Source: Zantedeschia hybrid cultivar (taxonomy: Eukaryota; Streptophyta; Magnoliopsida; Alismatales; Araceae). Taken from it: a stretch of 64,000 bases of DNA. Below the pieces are notes generated by a model. That model made no database searches, was not told the DNA's origin, and worked only from the letters and a program-made list of their open reading frames with translations. The DNA lies in contig JARZZO010000008.1 in NCBI GenBank assembly GCA_030544215.1, positions 16,611,114-16,675,113 of the forward strand, read 5' to 3'. This document shows, piece after piece, positions 24,785-34,847 of this stretch (positions within the stretch are counted from its first letter, which is position 1; each line of letters opens with the position of its first letter). The position numbers were made by a program, and so were the translations under genes.

Positions 24785-25191
24785 ATGTGCATTCTTCATG
24801 ACTATTTGTTGACATAAGCAAGGACATGACTAATGGGATTTGTCATGTCTCCCTGTTTTCTTATCAGACATTCCAGTTTTTATTCAAAGGTTTGAGCCAT
24901 TAAGAAATGAATATGCATGAACCTCGTTGGTCACTATTATCTAACGACTGCAAAGACGCAACATCATTTTCTATTCGTTATCTGTTAACTCATGTTGAGG
25001 GAGAAACTACTTGGTGGCTCTATCTAAAAGGTTCCACCATGGCATCATCATATATATGCATTCAGCTGCATGTTCAAAAGTTCATTATAAAAAGGTAATT
25101 GGTATTTTATCTAACACGTTTCTTTCTGAACAGTGTTGAGAAACTGAAGCGAGGATTTGGATTGCGGGCTCCAAGGGTTCTTGCAGGATGA
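18753..25191 (+). CDS. EDR4: ENHANCED DISEASE RESISTANCE 4-like zinc-ribbon protein
   Basis: Five exons: 18,753-18,903, 19,179-21,450, 24,197-24,257, 24,335-24,558 and 25,134-25,191, all with GT/AG introns; phases close to 921 codons plus TGA. The start was chosen because MEEGG directly precedes the family's N-terminal motif. Residues 21-50 form a CPKC...CGGC zinc ribbon (Cys24/27, Cys42/45). Residues about 255-282 form a short coiled coil (VETLEQDRADLLRKLDEL). Cys494/497 and Cys519/522 form the second ribbon (CNNC...CGSC, the DUF3133 type). The C-terminal block HPGEYW|YDYGAGFWGV... spans exons 2-5 and is the family's conserved tail. In Arabidopsis, EDR4 is a roughly 600-residue protein that restrains salicylate-dependent defence against powdery mildew and acts with EDR1 and clathrin in membrane traffic. 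That role is inferred here by family only. The middle is Ser/Pro-rich and disordered, explaining the extra length. Intron 2 (2.7 kb) holds a retrotransposon fragment. Confidence 0.9.
23445..24087 (-). mobile_element. Truncated LTR retrotransposon in EDR4-like intron 2
   Basis: On the minus strand an LTR of about 452 bp spans 24,087 to 23,636, starting TGTTGTGTCTGC and ending ...GCGTCA. It is followed after two bases by TGGTATCGTAGC, close to the initiator-Met tRNA primer-binding site TGGTATCAGAGC. About 190 bp of internal sequence follows, then the similarity ends, so only the 5' LTR and the start of the internal region remain. It lies antisense to the host gene. No coding domain is preserved. 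Confidence 0.6.
24721..24780 (+). repeat. Compound microsatellite (GTAT)n ... (GA)n in EDR4-like intron 4
   Basis: Four to five GTAT units followed by about 15 GA units, inside the intron between exons 4 and 5. Confidence 0.9.
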
Positions 25192-26930
25192 CATGTGCAT
25201 CTGGGATGTTCTGACAGTTGCCAAACACAGTATTACTCCATGAGGCAGTCCACCGTTTCTAGGGATACAAGAGGTGATCTAAAGGTTTTCTTCCTTGAGT
25301 CTAGCTCTTGTTGTTGTGTCGAGTCCATTCCTTCTCCTACTATAGATGGTTCTGGCTATCTGAGATCTGTGTTGCTGATGTAGTGAAGTGGTTTCCCGTC
25401 TGTAGTTTTTACTTGTTTCGATGGTCATTTTGTGCTAACCCATGAAGGCATAAGTCTTCCTTCACTTCTGGCATTTGCACAGATCTGTATCTCTTTTGTC
25501 TGTAGTTCCTTCAATATGAACGTGTCAATACGTGTTAATTCCACTATATGATAAAATCAACATCCATTCCTGTGTAGACGTGACAGCATTCCACATGGGT
25601 GGCTTCACCTTTGATCTAACGGGGACGGTGGGTGTGCCCTCCCTAAACTCATACGTGCATGCATGCCCTTGTTTAGTTCGAAAACCGTGCATGCTTCTGC
25701 CATTTTTTTCACTCAGAAAATAGTGCAGTAACGTCTTTGTTGCAGCTGACGGAGGGGATATTTACAAAATCTCAGCTATGTAGGTAGAGCTGAAATGGGT
25801 TGTTGGATTATGTCTGCCTTAGAAGAAACGTAAGCAGTGGCGGAGCCCAAAAAATTTTAGAAGGGGTGGCAAGGTAAAATGAACTTAATAAAAAAAATCT
25901 ATTTATAAAATTTTCCCATTTGTACAATACAACCAATTTCATCAAAGTTAATGGGAAGGAGATCAACTCCATGTCGCTTTCCAACAAAGTTATTTTGTAA
26001 AATTAGTATTTTTCGTAATAGTTTAATGGTCTTATATGGATGAGTTATGAATTGGAATTTTATAGGACACGATGCTGACTCATGAGGGTATGTGTTCACG
26101 GATTGAAATTAGAACTTAGAAGTGATAGTTAATTGAAAAGATAGGGAGGTAATCACAGAGAAAATTATACCGATAAATGATGAGAGAATCACAAGATGCA
26201 GAGATTCTATCTAAAACTTTAAGTATGTAATCTTTATTGTAACACAATAAATAAATAAATAAATAAATAAACAATCTTTTTAAACTACACCATTGCATTC
26301 TGCTGGAATATATGGATCCCTATTGTAAGTGTGATAAAAAAATAATTGAAAATTTATTCTTCTATTGGTAAATAAAAAATATTTTTAAGCTCTGATAAGT
26401 TCTAAGAGATCTCTCCCATCAAAGGTTTTTTTTTTTTTTGGTTCCAAGATATGACTGAATCTTAGTACTAGTATGAGAAAATCAGGTAACTTTAATTGGA
26501 GCCAACGCTAAGAGATGAATGTTAAAAGGTACATACATGACTGCATTCGTGTAGTTTGTGATTCGATCATAGGACGAATATAAAGAAAATATGAGTTCAG
26601 TGGAAATGAACACTGCAGAAATAAAAAGGGGAGAGGTAAGATAGAAAATAATATATGAAATAATGAAGAGATAAGACGAAACATCAATGATTTAAAATCA
26701 AGATAGAGAGGGAAATAAATACCGGTCTGCCATGGTACATTGCCGGAGATCAAGATAGGAAAACTGGAAGTTGGGACGATATGCTGGTGTCCTGGTCCTC
26801 GCTGAATGGTGTAAAGGCTTCAAGCGGTCATTCATAGGAGATGGTGTAAGTTGGCAAGGAGAATATATAAACCCAGCCTGAAACAGGCAGATTTTGGAAT
26901 TCTTCTCCCTCTGAAAAACAAAATATGGGA
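25192..26930. other. 3' flank of the EDR4-like gene and intergenic DNA
   Basis: The first several hundred bases are probably the 3' UTR. Near 25,835 the motif cagtggcggagccc begins a segment of the type found at the ends of common plant repeats (aaaattttagaaggggtggc). A related-looking reversed end (aatcctggctacaccctt) lies at 58,127-58,144. An (AAAT/AATA)n run lies at about 26,245-26,272. No gene is supported in the rest. Confidence 0.4.
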
Positions 26931-27337
26931 TTCTTGTTTTTTGAAAATTGGAGCCTTGAGCTCTTTCATTCCATAATCAAAAGATCCTGATACAATGTTT
27001 GAGATACACACAGGGATTTCCCCTGTATCCCAGCTTGGGTTGTGCTTACATTTCTTACTGAATGCTGCAATCTCATGTGCCGCTCGGTTTGCCGTTCTAG
27101 CGATGAAGTTGACAGAAATTCTGTTCTGTTCCTTGATAATTGCTTTGCAATTAGCTATAATGTTCTTTATCATCCACGGCGGTTGTGTGTTAACCTTCTG
27201 TAGTAGCATCACCACAATTTGGGAATCCCCTTCCACCGTGACAAAGCCTGGTAACTCAGCTGCCAATCTGATGCCCGTCTGCAATGCAAGGGCCTCTGAG
27301 ATTAAAGGGTCAGTTGAGAGTGTTTTGCGGGCTTGGC

Positions 27338-28067
27338 TGTTGAAGTTATTGGGCCATCCAACTCAAAACCTTTAGGCAATGAGTGGAGTATGCACTATCT
27401 ATTAAACACTTTTTGGTTTTGTCATTTTTTCGATGTAGGATTATTCTTCTAACACGCCCTCTCACGTGCAAGCCGATTTTAAGCTTTGTCATGTGGACCA
27501 CAAATATGGGGTGCACGGCCCAATTCATAACCATGAGCTCTGATACCATGTTGAAATTATTGGGTCATCCAACTCAAAACCTTAAGGGCTCTGATACGAT
27601 GTTGAAATTGTTGAGCCATCCAACTCAAAATCGTTCACTTTGTTTGAACTAGAATAAAGTCAGAATAAGAGATATTTTGATTTGATAAGTTGTTGGTATT
27701 CCACCTAGAATAAGAAGAATTACACTGCACTATTCTAAGTGATTTGGTAGGAATAAGTGAAATAAGAAGTGAGGGTAAGGCAATGAGTGGAGTAGGCACC
27801 TATCTGCTAAACACTTTTTTATTTTGTCATTTTTTCGATGTGAGACTATTCTAACACGCCCCCTCATGTGCAAACCGATTTTAGACTCTATCACGTAGAC
27901 CACAAATACAAGATGTGTGGCCCGGTTCATAACTATAGGCTCTGATACCATGTTGAAGTTATTAGGCCATCTAACTCAAAATCTTAAAGTTATAAATGGA
28001 GTAGACACTATCTATTAAACACTTTTTGATTTTGTCCTTTTTCCGATGTAGGACTATTCTTCTAACA
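27338..28067 (-). mobile_element. Tandem TRIM retrotransposon (three LTRs, two internal regions)
   Basis: Flanked by a perfect 5-bp duplication ttggc (27,333-27,337 and 28,068-28,072). In plus coordinates: LTR 27,338-27,454 (117 bp), internal 27,455-27,548 (94 bp), a broken middle LTR 27,549-27,856 interrupted by a partial duplication and a MITE, internal 27,857-27,950 (94 bp), LTR 27,951-28,067 (117 bp). On the minus strand each LTR starts TGTTAGAA and ends TTCAACA, and each internal region starts with the tRNA-Met primer site TGGTATCAGAGC and ends in a purine-rich GTGAGAGGGCG or ATGAGGGGGCG tract. No coding capacity. The LTR-int-LTR-int-LTR layout can arise by unequal recombination between LTRs. 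Confidence 0.85.
27634..27775. mobile_element. Short MITE inserted in the middle TRIM LTR
   Basis: 142 bp present in the middle LTR but absent from the two outer LTRs at the same point. Rich in agaataag/gaataagt and starting ttcactttgtttg, like the Tourist-like element at 12,611-12,890, from which it differs by internal deletion and divergence. Confidence 0.55.
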
Positions 28068-28283
28068 TTGGCAAATGATCATTCTGTCATTGTGGACCCT
28101 GTATATCACCCTCACCCATGGATGGCAATATCGGTATTGGTACCAATATCAAAGTTAGTAAAAAGTACCCTTAATGGCCAAGCCCAATAAAATAGAACTT
28201 GATTTTTAATGTTTTAAAAGTTCTGAGTCATTCGATCAGAAATCTGAATATATGGTCACGTTGGACACAGTAGGATCAACCAT

Positions 28284-28308
28284 AAAAAAAAAAAAAAAAA
28301 AAAAAAAG
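28284..28308 (+). repeat. Poly(A) tract, 25 bases
   Basis: Perfect A homopolymer; may be the tail of a plus-strand retroposon whose body was not identified. Confidence 0.85.
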
Positions 28309-28383
28309 GTTAGCTGCACCTTTGTAGTGCAGCAAATGTTACTGTCTTATTTATTTGACTACTGAGGGTTTTGTTTCAAAGTA

Positions 28384-28577
28384 TTCACTTCTACAATCTA
28401 CATGGACCACCTGGGCTCCACCCCAGCCGAAAGCTGAGCCTTCAGGACAACAGGCTGGTATATAATCCTGGAAGGGAATTTCCAAAGTTGAAAATTATGT
28501 GGGATAAGTACCCATCTTGGAACCATAAGGCAGTCGCTGCAACACCACCGTCCATTGCATATTCCTTGTTTGAGTAA
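28384..28577 (+). other. Exon-like open segment of unknown origin
   Basis: A 65-codon stretch ending in TAA with balanced amino-acid composition (…RLVYNPGREFPKLKIMWDK…) in a region where surrounding frames are AT-biased. It might be the last exon of a decayed gene or captured coding sequence. I recognise no family and found no convincing upstream partner exon. Confidence 0.2.
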
Positions 28578-28671
28578 TACTTGTCGAAATATCTCTTTGT
28601 ATATTATAGTACCATTGCATATTTCTGGGTTTAAGTAATACTTGCTGAAATATCTTTGTATATTATAACAC
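28556..28671 (+). repeat. Two-copy tandem repeat, about 58 bp
   Basis: Units gcatattccttgtttgagta... and gcatatttctgggtttaagt... share agtaatacttgctgaaatat and tttgtatattata, with small differences. Confidence 0.7.
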
Positions 28672-28923
28672 AAGTGTCATCAAATCGGCAGATCAGACTG
28701 TGCACCATATTTAATATGCGCTACACTCTCTCCGGACGTGCAACAACTACACATCATCTGATTTATTTGATCATACAGCAATTATACTATAATGTGCAAG
28801 AGACATTGCAACAAGTATTACTCCCCGAGTTTTATAACTGCAAGGCCCATACCCTGAATGTCACTGTCGGCCCAAAGGGACCAATAAATCATTGTTCATC
28901 AGGAGTAATGTTTGCTGCATTTA

Positions 28924-29410
28924 GGGTCAGTGCAAAAACTTGAGTCATCTTGTAATGCAAGATGTCATTGATCTATTTAGATAGAGGTCACATAAATTAG
29001 ACAGTTTTTTCTACAGGTGGACCAAACAAGTATTAGATCCAGGTGCAGACTTTTGAGTGTGACAAATGTATGTATGTATGTCACACTTAAAAAATATTTG
29101 TCATGTCTATGCATCTATATATAGATTTTTTGGCATGACAGATATTTTACAGATATGACAAATATTTCGTAGACATGACAAATAGTATTCATCACGTCCA
29201 TAAAATATTTGTCACGTCTGAAAAATGTGTGTAACTCTCATAAAACATTTGTTATATATACATATATATGTCACGCATAGAATCTTGCACCCGCATTTAG
29301 TACTTGTTTGGCTCACTTGTGAAAAAAATTATCTAACCCTTGTGGTCTCTATCTAAATAGACTAATGACATCTTACATTACAAGATGACTCAACTTGTTG
29401 CACTGATCCT
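28924..29410. mobile_element. Long-TIR palindromic MITE
   Basis: 487 bp with inverted arms of about 130 bp that align almost throughout: the left arm gggtcagtgcaaaaacttga matches the reversed right arm aggatcagtgcaacaagttg, and both continue through cttgtaatg(c/t)aagatgtcat and gtgca(g/a). TA lies on both sides (28,922-28,923 and 29,411-29,412), which fits a Tc1/mariner-type duplication, but a degraded longer duplication (Mutator type) is not excluded. The centre is itself built of inverted tgacaaatattt/aaatatttgtca motifs. No coding capacity. Confidence 0.7.
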
Positions 29411-29945
29411 TAATACAATAAGCATTACTCGTTCATCAGAATATTATAACCTTCTACATTGGTTACTCATGGAGGTCAGGTAACGGCAGCTATGGGCAAA
29501 GCATTGGCTTAGAGGCTCTTCTCTATTTCTCGTTCTAGGAAGAGGAATAATGCCATGTAAAAGCATTCTCTTAAATGAAATATATGACCAACCACATGAG
29601 GGAAGTTGTGAGAGCGTCTCAAAGCAAGCTACGAGCAAGTAAAGTATTTTCTCTTCCGCTTTGTTTGGTGACTTGATGTAGGATTAAGTTCTCAATGTTG
29701 ATATTTTTAGAATTCATTATTTTAACACTGCAGTTCATATAAGAGGACAGTGGAGGGTACAACCAAAGGAAAGATATAGGTAAAGGTAAGGGACGAGAGA
29801 AGAAGGAACCTTCATATTGCATAAAGGAACTTAGGCTCTCGTTAGTAAAATATTGTCCGTTTTGACCTATAGGTCTCACAATTTTGTTTGTTTGAGAAAA
29901 AGCTCCTTATTAGAAGGAAGGTGAGAGGTCTTGTTTATAAGTATA

Positions 29946-29972
29946 CTAGTTCTAAACCCGTGCGATGCACGG
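29946..29972 (-). mobile_element. Possible Helitron 3' end
   Basis: Read on the minus strand: a hairpin CCGTGC-ATC-GCACGG (29,958-29,972), eight bases, then CTAG (29,946-29,949) followed by T. This is the layout of a Helitron 3' terminus (GC-rich hairpin shortly before CTRR, insertion before T). A similar hairpin core, agtgc-gtt-gcact, lies at 31,025-31,037. No 5' TC end or helicase was identified, so the element's extent is unknown. Confidence 0.45.
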
Positions 29973-31175
29973 TAATTTGTTTAGATAATTTAAATTTAAT
30001 TTGAAGTTAACGAAATGATATTGATTTAAATAAGATTATGTTAATTAATATATTAAAATATCTATTAATTTATAGATATTATTTATCTTCAAATATAAAA
30101 TATAAATAATGACATTGTTAAGTAAAACTTTCAAAGGAATATACATCAACCATAAATACAGTTTGTTCAAGACCATATCAATATTAAAAAAAAAAATACA
30201 ACTCCATCCATTCCTTAATTAATTTTAAGGATTATTGTCTTTCTCTACTTTAATAATCTTTTTCTTCTTAGTATACGATTGTTAAAGAGTGATAACATTT
30301 TCCATATGAAGTCTCTCACTTTCATCTTTTGAAGACCTTTTAAATGGTGTTATGCCTTCTCAGCAACCTATACGAGATTATTTATCTGCCATTTCTATGC
30401 TTCTATGCAACCTCTTGAGAAGGCAAGTGTGTGTATATCGGTTGGAGTTCTCATAAACGACACCAGTTTTGTAGGAAAGAATCTAGACTCTTGCCAACAA
30501 AGTGTTATCCGTTTTGATCCATGGATTTTACGGTTTTGTCTTTTTAGAGAAAAAACCTCTGTTGGGAGAAGGAAGGTGGGAGGCCTTCTTTATAAATACA
30601 TGATTGCCTTCTTAACAACTGATACATAATTATTTAACTACTATACCTATGCCTCTACACTTTAGATTCCCAAAAAGATTAATCATGATATTTTTAATAC
30701 ATGTTTCTGTCTCTGTTAAATTTGTTACAATAATCTTTTTTGACTAGAAGCAAATTTGGTAATTAATAAATCATAATTAAACATCTACTATTGTCTACTA
30801 TTTGTTGCAATTAATATCAAAATTGTTACTAAAATAAGTATTTAATTTGGAAAACAAACAATCCATTGATATAACTGAAAATCAGTTTGATATCGACTCC
30901 GAGACTCGTCATTTCAGCTCCTTTGTCTTACTTATGTATGCCAATAAACAATTTGAACTGTCAATTTTATCATTAACATTTTTTTTGAAATCTCTCTCCC
31001 TCTCCCCCCGTTTAAATTAACCTTAGTGCGTTGCACTCGTCTTTTCTTTGTTTCTTTCGTAGATGCACTCCTGTTTTCTAGATTTCCTTGTGATCTCTTC
31101 CTCAATCAAGCTTTATTATGATGCCTCATGTCTTCTTCCATGATCTTACTTGAGACATCACGATCCGATTTAATC
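29973..31175. other. AT-rich intergenic DNA
   Basis: No gene. Bases about 30,470-30,625 resemble about 29,815-29,945 (shared gtccgttttgacc/tat, ggaaggtgggaggcctt and tttataaata motifs), suggesting two relics of one repeat family flanking the possible Helitron end. Confidence 0.4.
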
Positions 31176-31183
31176 TTCCATGA

Positions 31184-31540
31184 TAGGGCTGTCAACGGTT
31201 CGGGTCTGGGTAGATCCATGCCCAAAGTGAATAGACCCGGACCCGGTTCAGACCCAATAAGGGTAATGGGTAAATGGGTAAATGGGTCGGGTCTTGGACC
31301 TGTTTCTTATTTATTTGATGTTGAAAGATAAATGGGTTTGGTATAGAATTTATTTATCTTAAATCTCTATGTGTCAGATAATTTAGTTTGATTTTAGGTC
31401 TAAATTCCAAGAAATTAGCTCACAAATTTTTGCAATGTATGACAATAGAAAGTTTAATGGGTAAACGGGTATACCCAGACCCATAACTAACGGGTCCAAA
31501 CGGGTCTATTAACGGGCCTGGGCCCATTTTGACAGCCCTA
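31184..31540. mobile_element. hAT-type MITE with perfect target duplication
   Basis: 357 bp bounded by tagggctgtcaa and its reverse complement ttgacagccct(a), flanked by a perfect 8-bp duplication ttccatga (31,176-31,183 and 31,541-31,548). The sub-terminal regions carry many GGGTC/GACCC motifs (acccggacccgg, acgggtcca, gggcctgggccc), as in hAT transposase-binding regions. No coding capacity. Confidence 0.85.
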
Positions 31541-31548
31541 TTCCATGA

Positions 31549-34500
31549 CCTTCAATCCTTTTCCGGAACCGTATCATACCATGTAATATCTCATGTTTCT
31601 TTACGTTCTATCTCCCAAATCCTTTTTCCCATTGGATGTGAGGAGGCTGGTCTCAAGCCCTAGACAGGAGACTCACTAGAGCAGACACTCATAAGTTCTT
31701 TAAGTTCGTTCTTGTGCACAATAGACGAGCACAAGAAGAATATTTGCTTTGTTTTCTAACATAGATATTTCTATCCGCTAGCTCAATGAAACACTACAGT
31801 TTACGTGCATTTGTTTATATGGAAGTTAGCCAACAAGCAAGATTAAGAGACAAACTACATTCTAAATACAATTTTCATTTCAAACTAATTCAATTTACGT
31901 GTTTTTTGGTGTGTCGTAAAATTGCAGTTTTGATATCCAAAATCAAAAGAAAGGATGCATCAAATGAATGAAAAATTACCATAAATAATTTATAACATAC
32001 TAAACACAGATAAAACATTATTTTACGACTATTTATAATGTTTAACGACTATTTACGACACCTTAGTGTCTAAAAAGTCCGTTAAGGTTCTCAGCCGTTT
32101 ATGACTAGTTGCATAAACAAGTTTCACACAAGGCATATGCGTTTACAAGAGAAAATTTATGATAGCCATCGGTCATTGAGCACTTGTAGGTAGAACACTT
32201 TGTATAGTGGTTTCTTGTGACCCAACTGCATGCGCTACTTACAATTTAAGTAGGTGAGAAGTTTAAGTGTAACTTAGGTGGACAGTAACCATCAAGGAAT
32301 TCTTATGCATCAAGATTGTCTATAGTTATGTGTAGGCAGCATAGCATAAATCCAAAGGACCAAATACTTAAATCCGAAGCAAACTTATCTCTAAATATAC
32401 ATTTCAAAGCACATTTATCTATACACAACATAGGAAGAAAAGGAATCATTTGGCTCGTGGCATCGGACAACGCGATTCGAGTTGTGTCCACACCAAAGTA
32501 GGAAGCACATCCAATAGTATAACGTTCTTTAGCATTCTACTCTCCGAAAACGTTTGAGAAATGGTCACCGTCTTGCTTACATGAGTATATCACAAGCACC
32601 AACTAAAACTCTCGTTTCATGTGCTCAAAAAGAGCCAGAGCAGATCCTTTCACAAAAACATAAATTTTTATATATAATTATAGAGGCATGAAAATGAGAA
32701 TTAAATAATTTTAATATTGACAGTTGAAAAAATAGTCATGCATTTATAAAGAAGATCTTATGCCTTCCGTCACTGCCAAAATCTGTGTGCTATCTCCAAA
32801 TTCTGTCGCCCGGAAAACCCTTAAGAATAAAAGATAAAATAGATCGATAATTTATAAAGGAAGAGGCACCATGAATATGTTTCTACTCGCAGGCATTTTC
32901 AAACCTTCATGGCTAAGGTTTTCTTTGGCAACATATAAAAACAAAGGGTTTTTTAGACATAAGCCTGTATAATTTTTTGATATCATAAATAAATCTTCTT
33001 AATTAATTTATTTATTTATAAATAAACTCCTATGATCGCAGCTTTCTTACCCATGAGTCTTTTTAGGAGTTTATTTGTAACACTTTCACAGAGTTATTTA
33101 TAAATTTTAAGAACCTTTTATTAATTCATAGTAAACTGTGAAAGTTTGTTTGTAAATAGTCAAATTAAAGAACTTATCTGTCATATCAAAAGATTATAAA
33201 AATTTATATGCAAAAAACAAAAGAAAAAAGAGTAGAGCGACCTATCCGTTTTCGTCTCCGAGATCTAATTTGATTGTGAAACAAAAGATCCGATTAGGAA
33301 TGATTCAGTTTGGGATAACCCGAGAAAAATTGTTCGATCTTAGAGTCGAATTACTTACGAAATTAGAAGGTCCACCTCTATTTATTTTTTATTTAATTTA
33401 ATCCGTATATCAAAGTTATTAGAATAGGAGTACTTCAACTTCTTATTTAAACATATAATAATATTGCAATGACTAATCAAATGACTAACGAGTACGGTCG
33501 CCCGAAGGCACCAGGCACTGCATGTGAGGACCTGTCGCTGGGCACCGGCCCCCCAGCTGTCTACGGATCTGGACCGGGATATGGACGTTAACGGATACGG
33601 ACAGCGCTATCCCACTTTAACGGATCAGGATAGTGTTAGTAGACGTGTAAAATAATCAAATCCCACCGCAAGATTCTAAGGGGACGTCCCCCTTCCAATT
33701 GGTCCACATGTCCTCTTTGGTTGTTAAAGAAGAGGTTAGTCCAAAACAGCACTTGTACAGTGGGATTCTGCCATTTGAAAGCGTAGATCTTGGAAGCCAA
33801 GCTCCCCAGGCGAGGTGGTGTGGGGAATATTGTGGGCCTCCCTTTGAGCGACCCTTAACGACTCTAATGAAAGCAAATTAAGGCATGGGCATTCCCACAC
33901 TCCCCTTCTGCCCCCTACTCCACAAGTTTCCATTCAGATCTACCTTCCCTACCACCCCACAGTAACTCTCACACTTGGCTAATTTTACTATGATATGTAT
34001 ACGTATAATTAAGTCTTTTTAATAGGGATTATTACCATTCACATGTTAGTGCATTAGTGAGAATCTACCAAAAGTTAAGTCCATGCTTTGGTGAGTTTGT
34101 GAGAGCTAATTAAGTTTTTATCATGGATTCCATTCATGGGTTAGCGAGGAATCATGTCAAAAGTTTGATTCATCAAAGAAAATTTCTTCAAAGTAGTGTT
34201 GGAAATGCAAGAGGGAAGCAGCATATTGTTAATGCAGCGATGGACTTGTACATTATCAAATGGAAGTGATATATTAATTAGTCGTGAAGCAAGAAATTAG
34301 TTCTATGAAAATCTACCGGCATGGATCAAAAAATCAAAGCTCAATGTGAGGCATAATTATCTCTTATTAGGGAGTCCTTGAAGAGTGAAGAGTCATAAAT
34401 AGAGAAGGTTTCAAGGGTACTCGTACAAAAATCCTTTTTTTATTGATAGTACCAGAAATGTGAAACATTTTGTGCAGAAAAAGGAAGCAACTTGGCAGCA

Positions 34501-34847
34501 TCGAACAAATGCCGAAGAATTGTGACAGCTTGACAACTGGAGACCTGAGTCCCAAGACACGTTCTTTGCAACCCTTGTCGGATCAAATTGTGGCGTTAGA
34601 ACCCTAACCCTTTTCTCCATCTTCCTGCCCAATGTGCCCATCCATTATTTTCTCTTCTCTGTTACAAAGTTTTAACCTTTTGCTACCAGTTTGTCTGTTC
34701 CTATCTGCCTTGCTCTTTAAAGGTGGCATCGGCTCCGTAGGGGAGGGTGCTGGGGAACGCCGTTGGCAGGGAGGGTCCTCTCCCCATCTGTGTGCCTCTT
34801 AATTACCCTTCTGGGCATAGAGAGAGAAAGAGAGCGGGGGGAGGAGG
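31549..34847. other. Intergenic DNA and upstream region of the TBL gene
   Basis: AT-rich with no supported gene. About 33,490-33,620 is a GC-richer patch (ggaccgggatatggacgtta...). From about 34,480 the sequence changes character toward the TBL leader, including a purine-rich agagagaaagagag run just before the ATG. I see no clear TATA box; ctctttaaagg at about 34,712 is the nearest candidate. Confidence 0.4.

Larger units (their letters stand above)
26931..28125 (-). pseudogene. LINE-type RNase H domain remnant, split by a TRIM
   Basis: Minus-strand reading gives a typical plant LINE/RNase H-like C-terminal domain: SEALALQTGIRLAAEL, then VEGDSQIVV (the catalytic Asp of the E-G-D-S motif), then VNFIARTANRAAHEIA (the N-x-A-A-H-E motif). 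The 5' part continues on the far side of the TRIM: bases 28,073-28,120 read VIYRVHNDRMIIC, which joins to QARKTLSTDPLIS at 27,337 once the TRIM and one TTGGC duplication are removed. No reverse transcriptase domain remains in the window, so this is a fragment. It could instead be a free-standing RNase H-like gene piece; the LINE reading is the usual origin. Confidence 0.65.
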
